DNA from: GCA-2733415 sp965178635 | Lineage (GTDB): Bacteria; Bacteroidota; Bacteroidia; Flavobacteriales; Flavobacteriaceae | Assembly: GCA_965178635.1 (NCBI GenBank) | Contig: CBCXVT010000014.1 | Coordinates: forward strand, 1 to 16,828 | Length of the DNA: 16,828 bases | Reading direction: 5' to 3' | In this document: piece by piece, positions 1 through 6,887 of the stretch | Position numbering within the stretch: position 1 is the first letter of the stretch | Layout of the letters: the number at the start of each line of letters is the position of its first letter | Program-made: the position numbers and the translations under genes | Notes under the pieces: model-generated | The model's database searches: none | The model's input: the letters and a program-made list of their open reading frames with translations, nothing else | Told to the model about the DNA's origin: nothing

Positions 1-1257
1 CCCATAAGCCATCCACGGTAACGAAATACCACTCCAAATACGATCATTCGGATGAGGGATCATTGGGCGGCCTTCTCCTTTAATAGATAAGCCCAGCTTC
101 TCATTAAGCCCCATGTTATATAATCTATTCACAAAACGTTCTGGATCGTTCTCAAATCCTTTTTGCACAATTTTCACAAAACCAGTATTAGAAGACACCT
201 CAAAAGCGCGGGCTGCAGATATCTTTCCATAGCCGCCTTTTCTAGAATCTCGAACATGTTTACCATAAAAAGTCAACACACCGTTTTCCGTATCAACTAC
301 TGAACTTGAATCAATTGCTTTATCTTCTAACGCAGCAACCATGACCATTAACTTAAATGTAGATCCAGGCTCATGCGACTCTCCAACAGCATGATTCAAT
401 TGTTCGGAATATTTTCCTTTTGAATTCCTTTTCAAGTTAGAAATTGCTTTCACCTCACCAGTTTTTGTTTCCATAACAACTACCGTTCCGTGCTCCGCTT
501 CAAATTTTTCTAATTGCCCTAATAACGCATGATGAGCAATATCTTGAATATTGACATTGATTGTGGACACTACATCTAAACCGTTTTTTGGCTCAATTTC
601 ATTCTCATCATTAATTGGTTTGTATTGTCCTTTTGCTATTTTTTGCTTCAGACGTTCACCGTTCACTCCTTTTAAATACTCATTACCATAAGCTCCTTCA
701 ATCCCAGCTCCTGAACCTTGCCACCCAATAGTTCGTCGTGCAATCTCAGCAATTGGATGCTCTCTAATCGTGTGCTGCTCAACAATAATTCCGCCTTTAT
801 AAGCTCCTAAATTGAAAATCGGAAAGTTCTTTATTTTTATATAATCTGAATACCCAAGATTTCTTGCTATTAATGTATAGCGGTTTTTATTTCGTCTAGC
901 TCTCTTTAATTTTGATTTGTAATACGATGCATTCTTTCCTAACATTAACGCTAATGAATCACACAATGGCGCAAGATGTTCTGTGAAGTTATTTTTTGAC
1001 ACTGTTACCGCATCAAAACGGATATCATATTTAGGTACAGATGTTGCTAACAAGCTCCCATCATCGGCATAAATACTTCCCCTATTCGCTTTTATTACAT
1101 CTTTTTTAACCGTACGCTGTAAAGCCAACTCTCTGTATTTGTCACCATGAACATATTGAATACTGAATAGTTTATATACGATAAACATTGCAATAACTAA
1201 AAAAACTAGCACTACAACATACAACCTATTCAATATGTTCTTACTGGCAACTGACAC
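1..1257 (-). CDS. ftsI: Penicillin-binding protein 3 / FtsI, peptidoglycan D,D-transpeptidase (3' end outside window)
   Basis: This is the division-specific transpeptidase that cross-links septal peptidoglycan. It is anchored in the inner membrane with its catalytic domain in the periplasm. Only 419 codons are visible because the gene leaves the window at position 1. A short cytoplasmic N-terminus is followed by one membrane segment at about residues 13-30, the PBP dimerisation domain, and the start of the transpeptidase domain. The catalytic motif STFK is at residues 299-302 (Ser299 nucleophile) and SSN at 355-357. The KTG motif would lie beyond the edge. The start is the GTG at 1257, nine bases after the ftsL stop and in the same reading frame. 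No ATG occurs before the membrane segment, so GTG is the best choice. Gene order after mraZ-rsmH-ftsL is typical of the dcw cluster. The family call is secure; the start is probable. Confidence 0.95.
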   Translation of the reverse strand, partial: MSVASKNILNRLYVVVLVFLVIAMFIVYKLFSIQYVHGDKYRELALQRTVKKDVIKANRGSIYADDGSLLATSVPKYDIRFDAVTVSKNNFTEHLAPLCDSLALMLGKNASYYKSKLKRARRNKNRYTLIARNLGYSDYIKIKNFPIFNLGAYKGGIIVEQHTIREHPIAEIARRTIGWQGSGAGIEGAYGNEYLKGVNGERLKQKIAKGQYKPINDENEIEPKNGLDVVSTINVNIQDIAHHALLGQLEKFEAEHGTVVVMETKTGEVKAISNLKRNSKGKYSEQLNHAVGESHEPGSTFKLMVMVAALEDKAIDSSSVVDTENGVLTFYGKHVRDSRKGGYGKISAARAFEVSSNTGFVKIVQKGFENDPERFVNRLYNMGLNEKLGLSIKGEGRPMIPHPNDRIWSGISLPWMAYG

Positions 1258-1266
1258 AACTAAAAA

Positions 1267-1581
1267 CTATTTTTCTATTACTTTTATTTTTTTTGGAGGC
1301 TCTTCAGAAGATTTCAACCCACGAGCTAACATCTTCTCTGATATTTTTGACTCCATTTTTAACTTCATTAATTGCGAACGTAAATCAACATACTCAGATC
1401 GCAACTCTTTCACCCTCTTATCCAGGTCTCCAATCTTGAATACTTTCTCTTCTGCTTTATGAGAACTTGCAATCATTATTAAAATTAAGAGAATTGAAAA
1501 CCCAATAAATCTCCAGTTCCCTAACGCATCTTTATCAACTAAAAAACGCCCTTTTAGAATATTTAAAAACCTAGTCTTCAA
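1267..1581 (-). CDS. ftsL: FtsL-like cell division protein
   Basis: This is a 104-residue bitopic membrane protein in the position of ftsL, between rsmH and ftsI. A basic N-terminal stretch (residues 1-24) is followed by one hydrophobic segment at about 25-42. A charged, heptad-like periplasmic region follows (about 47-85, rich in Leu, Lys and Glu), consistent with a coiled coil. FtsL proteins are short and poorly conserved; they join FtsB and FtsQ and activate FtsW-FtsI at the septum. The assignment rests on topology, size and gene order rather than on motifs, and it matches the FtsL-like family of Bacteroidota as I remember it. The start overlaps the end of rsmH by 11 bases, suggesting translational coupling. 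The stop is a TAG in the same frame as the following ftsI start. Confidence 0.87.
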   Translation of the reverse strand: MKTRFLNILKGRFLVDKDALGNWRFIGFSILLILIMIASSHKAEEKVFKIGDLDKRVKELRSEYVDLRSQLMKLKMESKISEKMLARGLKSSEEPPKKIKVIEK

Positions 1582-2470
1582 TACGCTCTGCTATTCTTAA
1601 TTTTGCACTTCTCGCTCTATTATTTACTTTAATTTCTTCTGCAGAAGGGATTATCATTTTCCCCTTTTTCTTAAAAGGGACAGATATGTTTCCATAAAAA
1701 TCTTTCTCAGGTTCACCTTCAAACATTCCACTTCTAATGAAACGCTTCACCAACCTATCTTCTAATGAATGGTACGATATCAAACTCAATCGCCCACCTT
1801 TATCTAGCAATTCTGGCGTTTGCAACAAAAACTCTTCGATAACCAAAAGCTCTTCATTCACTTCAATTCTAATAGCTTGAAATATTTTAGCCAACACTTT
1901 ATGTTCAGCATGTTGTGGCAAGAATTTACTCACAACATCTTTCAACTCTTCTATGGTATTTATTTTCTCTTCACGAGACGCGACAATTTTTGCCGCAATA
2001 GCTTTTGCATTTGTCAACTCGCCATAAACAGAAAACATACGCCTTAACTCCTCTTCCGAATAATCATTTACCACATCATAAGCTGACGTACTCATCTTCT
2101 TACTCATTCGCATATCCAACTCTGCATCAAAACGAATTGAGAATCCTCTTCCAGCCTCATCAAATTGATGAGATGAGACACCGAAGTCTCCAAGAATTCC
2201 ATCAACTTTTCTCACGCCATGAAAACGCAAAAAACGCTTAATAAATCTGAAGTTCTCATGAATCAGTGTAAACCTTTCATCGTCAATGATATTATTTAGA
2301 GCATCTTCATCCTGATCAAATGCAAACAAACGTCCTTTATCACTTAAACGAGACAAGATTTCTCTTGAATGACCGCCACCACCAAACGTCACATCTACAT
2401 ACACGCCATCTGGATTTATATTCAACCCATCAACCGTCTCTTTTAATAATACTGGATTATGATACTCCAT
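1571..2470 (-). CDS. rsmH: 16S rRNA (cytosine(1402)-N(4))-methyltransferase RsmH
   Basis: RsmH (MraW) uses S-adenosylmethionine to methylate N4 of C1402 in the decoding centre of 16S rRNA. Visible signatures include the N-terminal EYHNPVLL, the SAM-binding glycine-rich motif TFGGGGHS, the FGVSSHQFD segment, RGFS, LDMRM, and a C-terminal SYHSLEDR. I chose the ATG at 2470 because family members normally begin just before the YHxPVLL segment. This gives 299 residues. In-frame ATGs at 2479 and 2491 are possible and would add 3 or 7 residues. With any of these starts the gene overlaps the end of mraZ (14 to 35 bases). It is the second gene of the dcw cluster and is probably translated from the mraZ message. 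Confidence 0.97.
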   Translation of the reverse strand: MEYHNPVLLKETVDGLNINPDGVYVDVTFGGGGHSREILSRLSDKGRLFAFDQDEDALNNIIDDERFTLIHENFRFIKRFLRFHGVRKVDGILGDFGVSSHQFDEAGRGFSIRFDAELDMRMSKKMSTSAYDVVNDYSEEELRRMFSVYGELTNAKAIAAKIVASREEKINTIEELKDVVSKFLPQHAEHKVLAKIFQAIRIEVNEELLVIEEFLLQTPELLDKGGRLSLISYHSLEDRLVKRFIRSGMFEGEPEKDFYGNISVPFKKKGKMIIPSAEEIKVNNRARSAKLRIAERIED

Positions 2471-2930
2471 CAAACTCATCGTTTTTTCCACCCATAACTT
2501 CCTCTGCTAAATCTGCAAATGCACCAGCAGCGTCATCTATGACCGCTTCATATTTATCTTTATCCCAAATCTCAAGAATATTCACTGCAGACGAAATCAC
2601 AATTTCTTTTGCTAAACCTGAATACCCTATCAAATCTTTTGCAACCAACAACCTTCCAGAACTATCAAGTTCAATCATTTTCACCCCTGCAGTTAATCGT
2701 CTTACAAAATCATTGTTTTTCCTATCAAACCTGTTTAGCTTATTTACTTTCTGCATTAACAGATTCCACTCTTCAATTGGATACAACTCCAAACAAGGTT
2801 GAAAAACTGACCTTTTCAATACAAATCCGTTCTCTAACACAGGCATCAATTGTTTTTTCAACGCAGAAGGCAGCATTACACGCCCCTTTGCATCAATCTT
2901 ACACTCATATGTCCCTATTAAATTTATCAC
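2457..2930 (-). CDS. mraZ: Transcriptional regulator MraZ
   Basis: MraZ is a DNA-binding protein made of two AbrB-like halves. It forms ring-shaped oligomers and, in studied bacteria, represses the division operon that it heads. Both DxxGR signatures are visible: DAKGR at residues 13-17 and DSSGR at 89-93. I chose the GTG at 2930, which gives MINLIGTYEC, the usual family N-terminus, and 157 residues. The reading frame stays open to another GTG at 2978, but that codon lies inside an upstream GTGG box and upstream of the likely -7 element at 2955-2962, so it is unlikely to be used. The gene is divergent from the alpha/beta hydrolase at 3193. Autoregulation is inferred from the boxes described separately. 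Confidence 0.96.
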   Translation of the reverse strand: MINLIGTYECKIDAKGRVMLPSALKKQLMPVLENGFVLKRSVFQPCLELYPIEEWNLLMQKVNKLNRFDRKNNDFVRRLTAGVKMIELDSSGRLLVAKDLIGYSGLAKEIVISSAVNILEIWDKDKYEAVIDDAAGAFADLAEEVMGGKNDEFDGVS

Positions 2931-2954
2931 GAATTCAATTACTTTTTCTTTTTT

Positions 2955-2962
2955 CAAAGATA
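2955..2962 (-). promoter_or_regulatory. Putative mraZ promoter, -7 element TATCTTTG
   Basis: On the minus strand this reads TATCTTTG, an exact match to the Bacteroidota -7 consensus TAnnTTTG. It lies 24 bases upstream of the chosen GTG start of mraZ, which predicts a short leader of about 15-20 bases. The -33 region falls inside the GTGG boxes, where no good TTTG is seen; only a weak TGTGG is present. The promoter would serve the whole mraZ-rsmH-ftsL-ftsI unit. No transcript start data are available here. Confidence 0.6.
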
Positions 2963-2973
2963 TGAAGAATTTT

Positions 2974-3019
2974 ACCACATTTTACCACATAACCCCACTT
3001 TGTTAATAAGTTTTACCAC
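2974..3019 (-). promoter_or_regulatory. Probable MraZ operator: four GTGG boxes upstream of mraZ
   Basis: Read on the minus strand, GTGG occurs at 2978-2975, 2988-2985 and 2998-2995, with exact 10-bp spacing. A fourth copy lies 21 bp further upstream at 3019-3016. Two of the units are identical (TGTGGTAAAA). Known MraZ binding sites are three or more short TGGG/GTGG-type direct repeats with about one helical turn between them, upstream of mraZ. The array covers the region just upstream of, and overlapping, where the -33 contact would be. Bound MraZ should therefore block initiation. The sequence pattern is seen directly; the binding is inferred. Confidence 0.72.
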
Positions 3020-3125
3020 TCACACCTTTACACAACGTAAACATTGCATTATGAGGCTGTTAAAAACATTATAGAATTCATGTTTTCATAAAAAGAAGAG
3101 CATAAATGATGTCAAAAAAAAGCCG

Positions 3126-3133
3126 TAGATTTG
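3126..3133 (+). promoter_or_regulatory. Possible promoter for the hydrolase-engB unit (TAGATTTG)
   Basis: TAGATTTG matches the Bacteroidota -7 consensus TAnnTTTG and lies 59 bases upstream of the hydrolase ATG. No convincing -33 TTG is seen at the right distance, so this is only a candidate. It lies in the 262-base divergent region between mraZ and the hydrolase, which otherwise holds the MraZ boxes and a perfect 10-bp palindrome, GTTGTACAAC, at 3175-3184 in the presumed leader. Confidence 0.35.
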
Positions 3134-3192
3134 CCAATTAGAAAACATTAGCTTTAACCGAAAACTAACAGCTAGTTGTACAACATTATTTT

Positions 3193-3957
3193 ATGAAGTT
3201 CACACTAAAAAAAGAAAAAGAATATAATTTTATTGAAGCAGGTGAAGGCACCCCAATCGTGGTATTGCACGGATTAATGGGAGGACTAAGCAACTTTGAA
3301 GGCGTTACTAATTATTTTCCTGAAAAAGGCTATAAAATAATTATTCCTGAGCTACCTATTTACAGCATGTCATTACTGAAGACAAACGTAAAAAGTTACG
3401 CTAATTATGTTAAAGACTTTCTTGACTTCAAAAAATTAGATAATGTTATTCTACTCGGAAACTCACTAGGGGGACATATCGGCTTATATTTTTCAAAAAT
3501 GTATCCTGAATACGTAAAAGCTTTAGTAATTACAGGGAGCTCTGGACTATACGAGAGTGCAATGGGTAGCGGTTATCCTAAACGCGGGGACTACGAATTT
3601 ATCAAGAAAAAAGCTGAGGATGTCTTTTATGACCCAAAAATAGCAACAAAAGAAATTGTTGATGAAGTTTATGACACTGTAAATGACAGAAATAAGCTAA
3701 TTAGAACTTTAGCAATAGCCAAAAGTGCCATCAGACATAATATGGCGAAAGATTTACCGAACATGTCTCAACCCACTTGTATCATTTGGGGTAAAAATGA
3801 CTCTGTAACACCTCCTGATGTCGCTGACGAATTTCATGACTTACTTCCAGACTCAGATCTATTTTGGATTGACAAGTGCGGTCACGCAGCAATGATGGAG
3901 CGCCCAGAAGAATTTAATGAGCTGCTAGATAAGTGGCTAACAACACGCAAATTATAA
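3193..3957 (+). CDS. Alpha/beta hydrolase, substrate unknown
   Basis: This 254-residue protein has the full set of alpha/beta hydrolase fold landmarks. The oxyanion motif HGLMGG is at about residues 26-31, the nucleophile elbow GNSLGG places Ser91, WGKND places Asp203 and CGH places His231. These form a complete catalytic triad, so it is probably an active serine hydrolase. A small cap region lies at about 115-180. No signal peptide is visible, so it should be cytoplasmic. The substrate cannot be told from sequence; MhpC-like or proline iminopeptidase-like labels would be guesses. It is the first gene of a two-gene plus-strand unit, with engB starting 36 bases after its stop. It is divergent from mraZ. 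Confidence 0.93.
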   Translation: MKFTLKKEKEYNFIEAGEGTPIVVLHGLMGGLSNFEGVTNYFPEKGYKIIIPELPIYSMSLLKTNVKSYANYVKDFLDFKKLDNVILLGNSLGGHIGLYFSKMYPEYVKALVITGSSGLYESAMGSGYPKRGDYEFIKKKAEDVFYDPKIATKEIVDEVYDTVNDRNKLIRTLAIAKSAIRHNMAKDLPNMSQPTCIIWGKNDSVTPPDVADEFHDLLPDSDLFWIDKCGHAAMMERPEEFNELLDKWLTTRKL

Positions 3958-3993
3958 CCATTCAACTTTTAAGTTGATAACTATTCCATTATA

Positions 3994-4596
3994 ATGAAAA
4001 TTAAATCTGCTGAATTTGTAGTTAGCAATTCATTAGTTGAAAAATGCCCTAAAGAGCGTTTCCCTGAATATGCATTCATAGGCCGTTCTAATGTTGGTAA
4101 ATCTTCACTAATCAACATGTTAACCAACAAAAAAAGTTTAGCCAAAACATCCGGTAGACCAGGAAAAACACAATTAATAAACCATTTCATCATTAACAAA
4201 GAGTGGTTTTTAGTTGATTTACCTGGATATGGATATGCTAGAGTTTCTAAGAAATCAAAGAAAACGTTTCAGAAGTTCATTACTGATTACTTTGCAAAAC
4301 GTGAGCAAATGCTTTGTGCATTTGTACTAGTTGACTGTAGACATGAACCTCAGAAAGTAGATTTAGAATTCATGGAATGGCTTGGAACCAATCAAGTGCC
4401 TTTTAATATTATTTTTACGAAAGCTGATAAATTAAAACCTGAGGCTTTGAAAAGAAATATTGCACGCTACCAAGAAATCATGTTAGAAACTTGGGAAGAA
4501 TGCCCTCAACATTTTGTGACATCTTCAAGCAATTACCATGGTAAAGATGAATTGTTAAATTACATAGAAGCTATTAATAACTCGCTTCAAAAATAA
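3994..4596 (+). CDS. engB: Ribosome biogenesis GTP-binding protein EngB (YihA/YsxC)
   Basis: EngB is a small essential GTPase that acts in late assembly of the large ribosomal subunit. All G motifs are visible: G1 GRSNVGKS at residues 30-37, the G2 threonine in the TSGRPGKT segment at 52-59, G3 DLPG at 75-78, G4 TKAD at 142-145 and a G5-like TSSSN at 176-180. The length of 200 residues is normal. It follows the alpha/beta hydrolase and is closed by the strong hairpin at 4618-4651. Its assignment is secure. A link to the hydrolase is suggested only by shared transcription. Confidence 0.97.
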   Translation: MKIKSAEFVVSNSLVEKCPKERFPEYAFIGRSNVGKSSLINMLTNKKSLAKTSGRPGKTQLINHFIINKEWFLVDLPGYGYARVSKKSKKTFQKFITDYFAKREQMLCAFVLVDCRHEPQKVDLEFMEWLGTNQVPFNIIFTKADKLKPEALKRNIARYQEIMLETWEECPQHFVTSSSNYHGKDELLNYIEAINNSLQK

Positions 4597-4608
4597 TCAT
4601 TGAAACAC

Positions 4609-4660
4609 TAAAAAAAAGCACTACTGAATCTTTTAAAAGATTCAGTAGTGCTTTTTTTTT
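4609..4660. terminator. Bidirectional intrinsic terminator between engB and gldC
   Basis: A perfect inverted repeat has 13-bp arms (GCACTACTGAATC at 4618-4630 and its complement at 4639-4651) around TTTTAAAA, which can extend the pairing. A run of A (4610-4617) lies on the left and a run of nine T (4652-4660) on the right. It therefore works as a Rho-independent terminator in both directions: for engB on the plus strand and gldC on the minus strand. The last T residues form part of the gldC stop codon. Confidence 0.92.
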
Positions 4661-4991
4661 ACTTTTTAAGCTCTAATTTTTCTGCAAAATAGTCACAGAA
4701 ATCCTTCATAGTTAACGCCATTTTCTCATCTTGAGTGGCACGCTGATAAGATTCCGACATGCTCACTAAAGTTTGATGAAAAAACACTTTCATTTGATCT
4801 ACAGGCATATCCTTAGTCCATAAATCTATACGAAGAGACTCTTGCTTTTCCGCATCCCAAACAGACAACATCATTGCTTTAGAATCTTGATTTTCAACAC
4901 CGCCATCTTTAGCAGTAAAACTTAATTTTTCAGGAACACGATTTTCATCAAGTTCTATATTTAATTTTATTTCCGAAGTTACTTTTGACAT
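4659..4991 (-). CDS. gldC: Gliding motility protein GldC
   Basis: This is a 110-residue soluble protein with no signal peptide or membrane segment, predicted to be cytoplasmic. It is recognised by overall similarity to GldC of Flavobacterium johnsoniae and by its position directly after gldB. GldC is described as an accessory factor that improves gliding rather than a core part; its biochemical role is unknown. The ATG overlaps the gldB stop by one base (TAATG), suggesting coupled translation. The gene ends at the two-way terminator shared with engB. There are no recognisable catalytic motifs. Confidence 0.92.
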   Translation of the reverse strand: MSKVTSEIKLNIELDENRVPEKLSFTAKDGGVENQDSKAMMLSVWDAEKQESLRIDLWTKDMPVDQMKVFFHQTLVSMSESYQRATQDEKMALTMKDFCDYFAEKLELKK

Positions 4992-5959
4992 TACTGTTCT
5001 GGTTTGTATTTTGATTTTTCAAACAATTCCTTACCATCCATTGCGATAAGTTCGCGCAAAGATACGTCATTCTTTTTCATAAATGACCTGACTATTTGCC
5101 AACCTATATACCTTCCTAACATTCCAGGAGATTCGCTATCTAACTCAAGATAAAACTTAGAAAACGGAGCAGGTGCTATGAATCGTCCTGACAACGCAGT
5201 ATCAGTACTAAACAACAAATCTTTCTCAACAAAATAACTCCATATTTCAGATTCATTTGCTTTAGACCACTCCAATTCAGGTTCAGAATACCCAATTCTT
5301 AAGGCTTCAGACTGAAACGGCATGAAAATATCTTTTAAATACAACTGCTTACCGAAATACACCATTTGATTTATTAACGATCGTTGATTTCCACTCTGAA
5401 TATATTTTTTAGCATACACTTCTGCAACATCAGAAATCAATTGCTCTTTTCTTAAGTTTGCTGATATATAACTCGGAATACCATTATAAAACTTATGATC
5501 TGCACCTAAATAAGTATCCACAGCAATCAATAGAATATTATTTTGCAATAGTATTTTATCCCTATAAGATACCATCGATGTGGATGTTACCACTTCTGGT
5601 GTTTCAAATTCAGGGAAATTATATTTAATATGCTTAAACAATAAATTCAACTCTGCCGTTTGCTCTTTGAAATCAGGAAATACTTTTAGTGATTCTTCTA
5701 ACAATTCTTGCTCAAGAGTATCTATTTTTTTTATAGTCCATAAACTATCAACATTAGCGCCATTGCGTGGTATAAAATAGGGGTACTTCTCTTTTAAAAC
5801 ATCAAAAGAAGATATATCAGTATTGAAGAAATCTTTATCAAAACGCTTGACTTCAATATCCATTTCAATGTTAGATATTTCTTCTGGAGTATCATATTCT
5901 TTTTCAGAACAAGAAATTACCCCAATAAAAAGTACACATAAAAAAAACTTATACATCAT
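4991..5959 (-). CDS. gldB: Gliding motility lipoprotein GldB
   Basis: GldB is a lipoprotein required for gliding (and for chitin use) in Flavobacterium johnsoniae; its exact task is not settled. The N-terminus is a clear lipoprotein signal: two Met codons, a hydrophobic core and a lipobox VISC placing the lipidated Cys at residue 17. The residues after the Cys (SEKEYD) are acidic, as in flavobacterial surface-export tags, so surface exposure is possible but unproven. The rest is soluble and 322 residues long in total, normal for the family. Either of the two leading ATGs (5959 or 5956) could be the start. It shares an operon with gldC and is divergent from nadE over a 136-base gap. Confidence 0.94.
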   Translation of the reverse strand: MMYKFFLCVLFIGVISCSEKEYDTPEEISNIEMDIEVKRFDKDFFNTDISSFDVLKEKYPYFIPRNGANVDSLWTIKKIDTLEQELLEESLKVFPDFKEQTAELNLLFKHIKYNFPEFETPEVVTSTSMVSYRDKILLQNNILLIAVDTYLGADHKFYNGIPSYISANLRKEQLISDVAEVYAKKYIQSGNQRSLINQMVYFGKQLYLKDIFMPFQSEALRIGYSEPELEWSKANESEIWSYFVEKDLLFSTDTALSGRFIAPAPFSKFYLELDSESPGMLGRYIGWQIVRSFMKKNDVSLRELIAMDGKELFEKSKYKPEQ

Positions 5960-6043
5960 ATTTTATAGCTATTTATTGTCATAACGAAAAAACTACTCGG
6001 AAAATTTCACGCTTCTAAGAAATAAAATTATTTTCGAATAAGG

Positions 6044-6051
6044 CAAATTTA
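6044..6051 (-). promoter_or_regulatory. Possible gldB promoter (TAAATTTG)
   Basis: Read on the minus strand this is TAAATTTG, an exact TAnnTTTG match, 85 bases upstream of the gldB ATG. The nearest upstream TTG candidate is about 24 bases away, longer than usual, so support is weak. It borders the palindrome at 6051-6066. Confidence 0.3.
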
Positions 6052-6066
6052 AACAATAGATTGTTT
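6051..6066. promoter_or_regulatory. 16-bp palindrome in the gldB-nadE divergent region
   Basis: AAACAATAGATTGTTT is an inverted repeat with 7-bp perfect arms and a 2-base centre. It ends 29 bases before the nadE ATG and next to the possible gldB -7 element. The size and symmetry would suit a dimeric repressor, but chance is not excluded in such A+T-rich DNA. No regulator is known from the window. Confidence 0.3.
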
Positions 6067-6095
6067 CTTTACAGTCAATCACAAAAAAAGTCATT

Positions 6096-6884
6096 ATGCA
6101 AACAGAAAAAGTCATAGATCACATTGTTAATTGGTTAAAAGATTACGCAACTAAAGCTAATGTTAATGGCTTTGTAATTGGTATTTCTGGAGGTATTGAC
6201 TCTGCGGTAACTTCTACTTTGTGTGCCAAAACTGGATTACCAGTTTTATGTATTGAAATGCCAATTCATCAAGCGCCTAGTCATGTGAGTAGAGCGCAAG
6301 AACATATTGCAGATTTAAAACGCAAGTTTCCAAAAGTAACAGATACTCGAGCTGATTTAACACCCGTTTTTGAAGAGTTTAAAACTGAAGTTACTTTAGA
6401 AGGCAAACAAGAGGTTGTTGACATGGCTTTAGCAAATACAAGGGCCCGCTTACGCATGACAACATTATATTATTACGCCGGACTATTAGGCAGACTCGTA
6501 GCGGGAACAGGTAATAAGGTTGAGGATTTCGGCGTAGGCTTCTATACAAAATATGGCGATGGTGGTGTTGACTTAAGTCCGATTGCTGACTTGATGAAAT
6601 CCGAAGTATATGAACTAGCAGAGGCATTAGATATTTGTAATAGCATTAGAGTTGCCAAACCATCTGATGGCTTATTCGGTGATGCTAGAAGTGACGAGGA
6701 TCAAATTGGCGCTAATTATGACGAGCTAGAATGGGCTATGAAAATGCAAAATCAAGGTCAAGTTGCTGATGACTTTTCTGGTAGAGAACAGGAAGTATTT
6801 AAGATTTATACAAGTTATAACAGACGAAACAAACACAAAATGGATCCTATTCCTGTTTGTGTGATTCCAAAAGAACTCTATTAG
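6096..6884 (+). CDS. nadE: NAD(+) synthetase, ammonia-dependent type
   Basis: NadE converts nicotinic acid adenine dinucleotide, ATP and ammonia to NAD, the last step of NAD synthesis, in the cytoplasm. The ATP-pyrophosphatase loop SGGIDS is at residues 31-36. Further family segments include GTGNKVEDFGVGFYTKYGDG and LSPIADLMKSEVYELA in the middle of the protein, and a C-terminal KHKMDPIP. The 262-residue length and absence of a nitrilase-type glutaminase domain mark the short form, which uses free ammonia or a separate donor. It is a single plus-strand gene between gldB and dnaG. Its stop lies three bases from the stop of the convergent dnaG. Confidence 0.97.
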   Translation: MQTEKVIDHIVNWLKDYATKANVNGFVIGISGGIDSAVTSTLCAKTGLPVLCIEMPIHQAPSHVSRAQEHIADLKRKFPKVTDTRADLTPVFEEFKTEVTLEGKQEVVDMALANTRARLRMTTLYYYAGLLGRLVAGTGNKVEDFGVGFYTKYGDGGVDLSPIADLMKSEVYELAEALDICNSIRVAKPSDGLFGDARSDEDQIGANYDELEWAMKMQNQGQVADDFSGREQEVFKIYTSYNRRNKHKMDPIPVCVIPKELY

Positions 6885-6887
6885 AGT

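Noticed and set aside
2005..2802. Plus-strand open frames of 78 and 160 codons opposite rsmH and mraZ
   Set aside because: They lie antisense to two well-supported genes, have low-complexity His/Ser/Leu-rich translations and show no family signature.
2931..2978. N-terminal extension of mraZ to the GTG at 2978
   Set aside because: The extra 16 residues do not match the family, and that codon lies inside a GTGG box upstream of the likely -7 element.
2971..2990. Tandem copies of TTTACCACAT that could look like the start of a repeat array or CRISPR
   Set aside because: Only two exact units and one diverged unit exist, with 10-bp phase and no spacers. They are better explained as MraZ binding boxes.
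3962..3977. Short hairpin TCAACTTTTAAGTTGA between the hydrolase and engB
   Set aside because: The stem is A+T-rich and short, with no T-run after it. It is unlikely to terminate transcription, so I keep the two genes in one unit.
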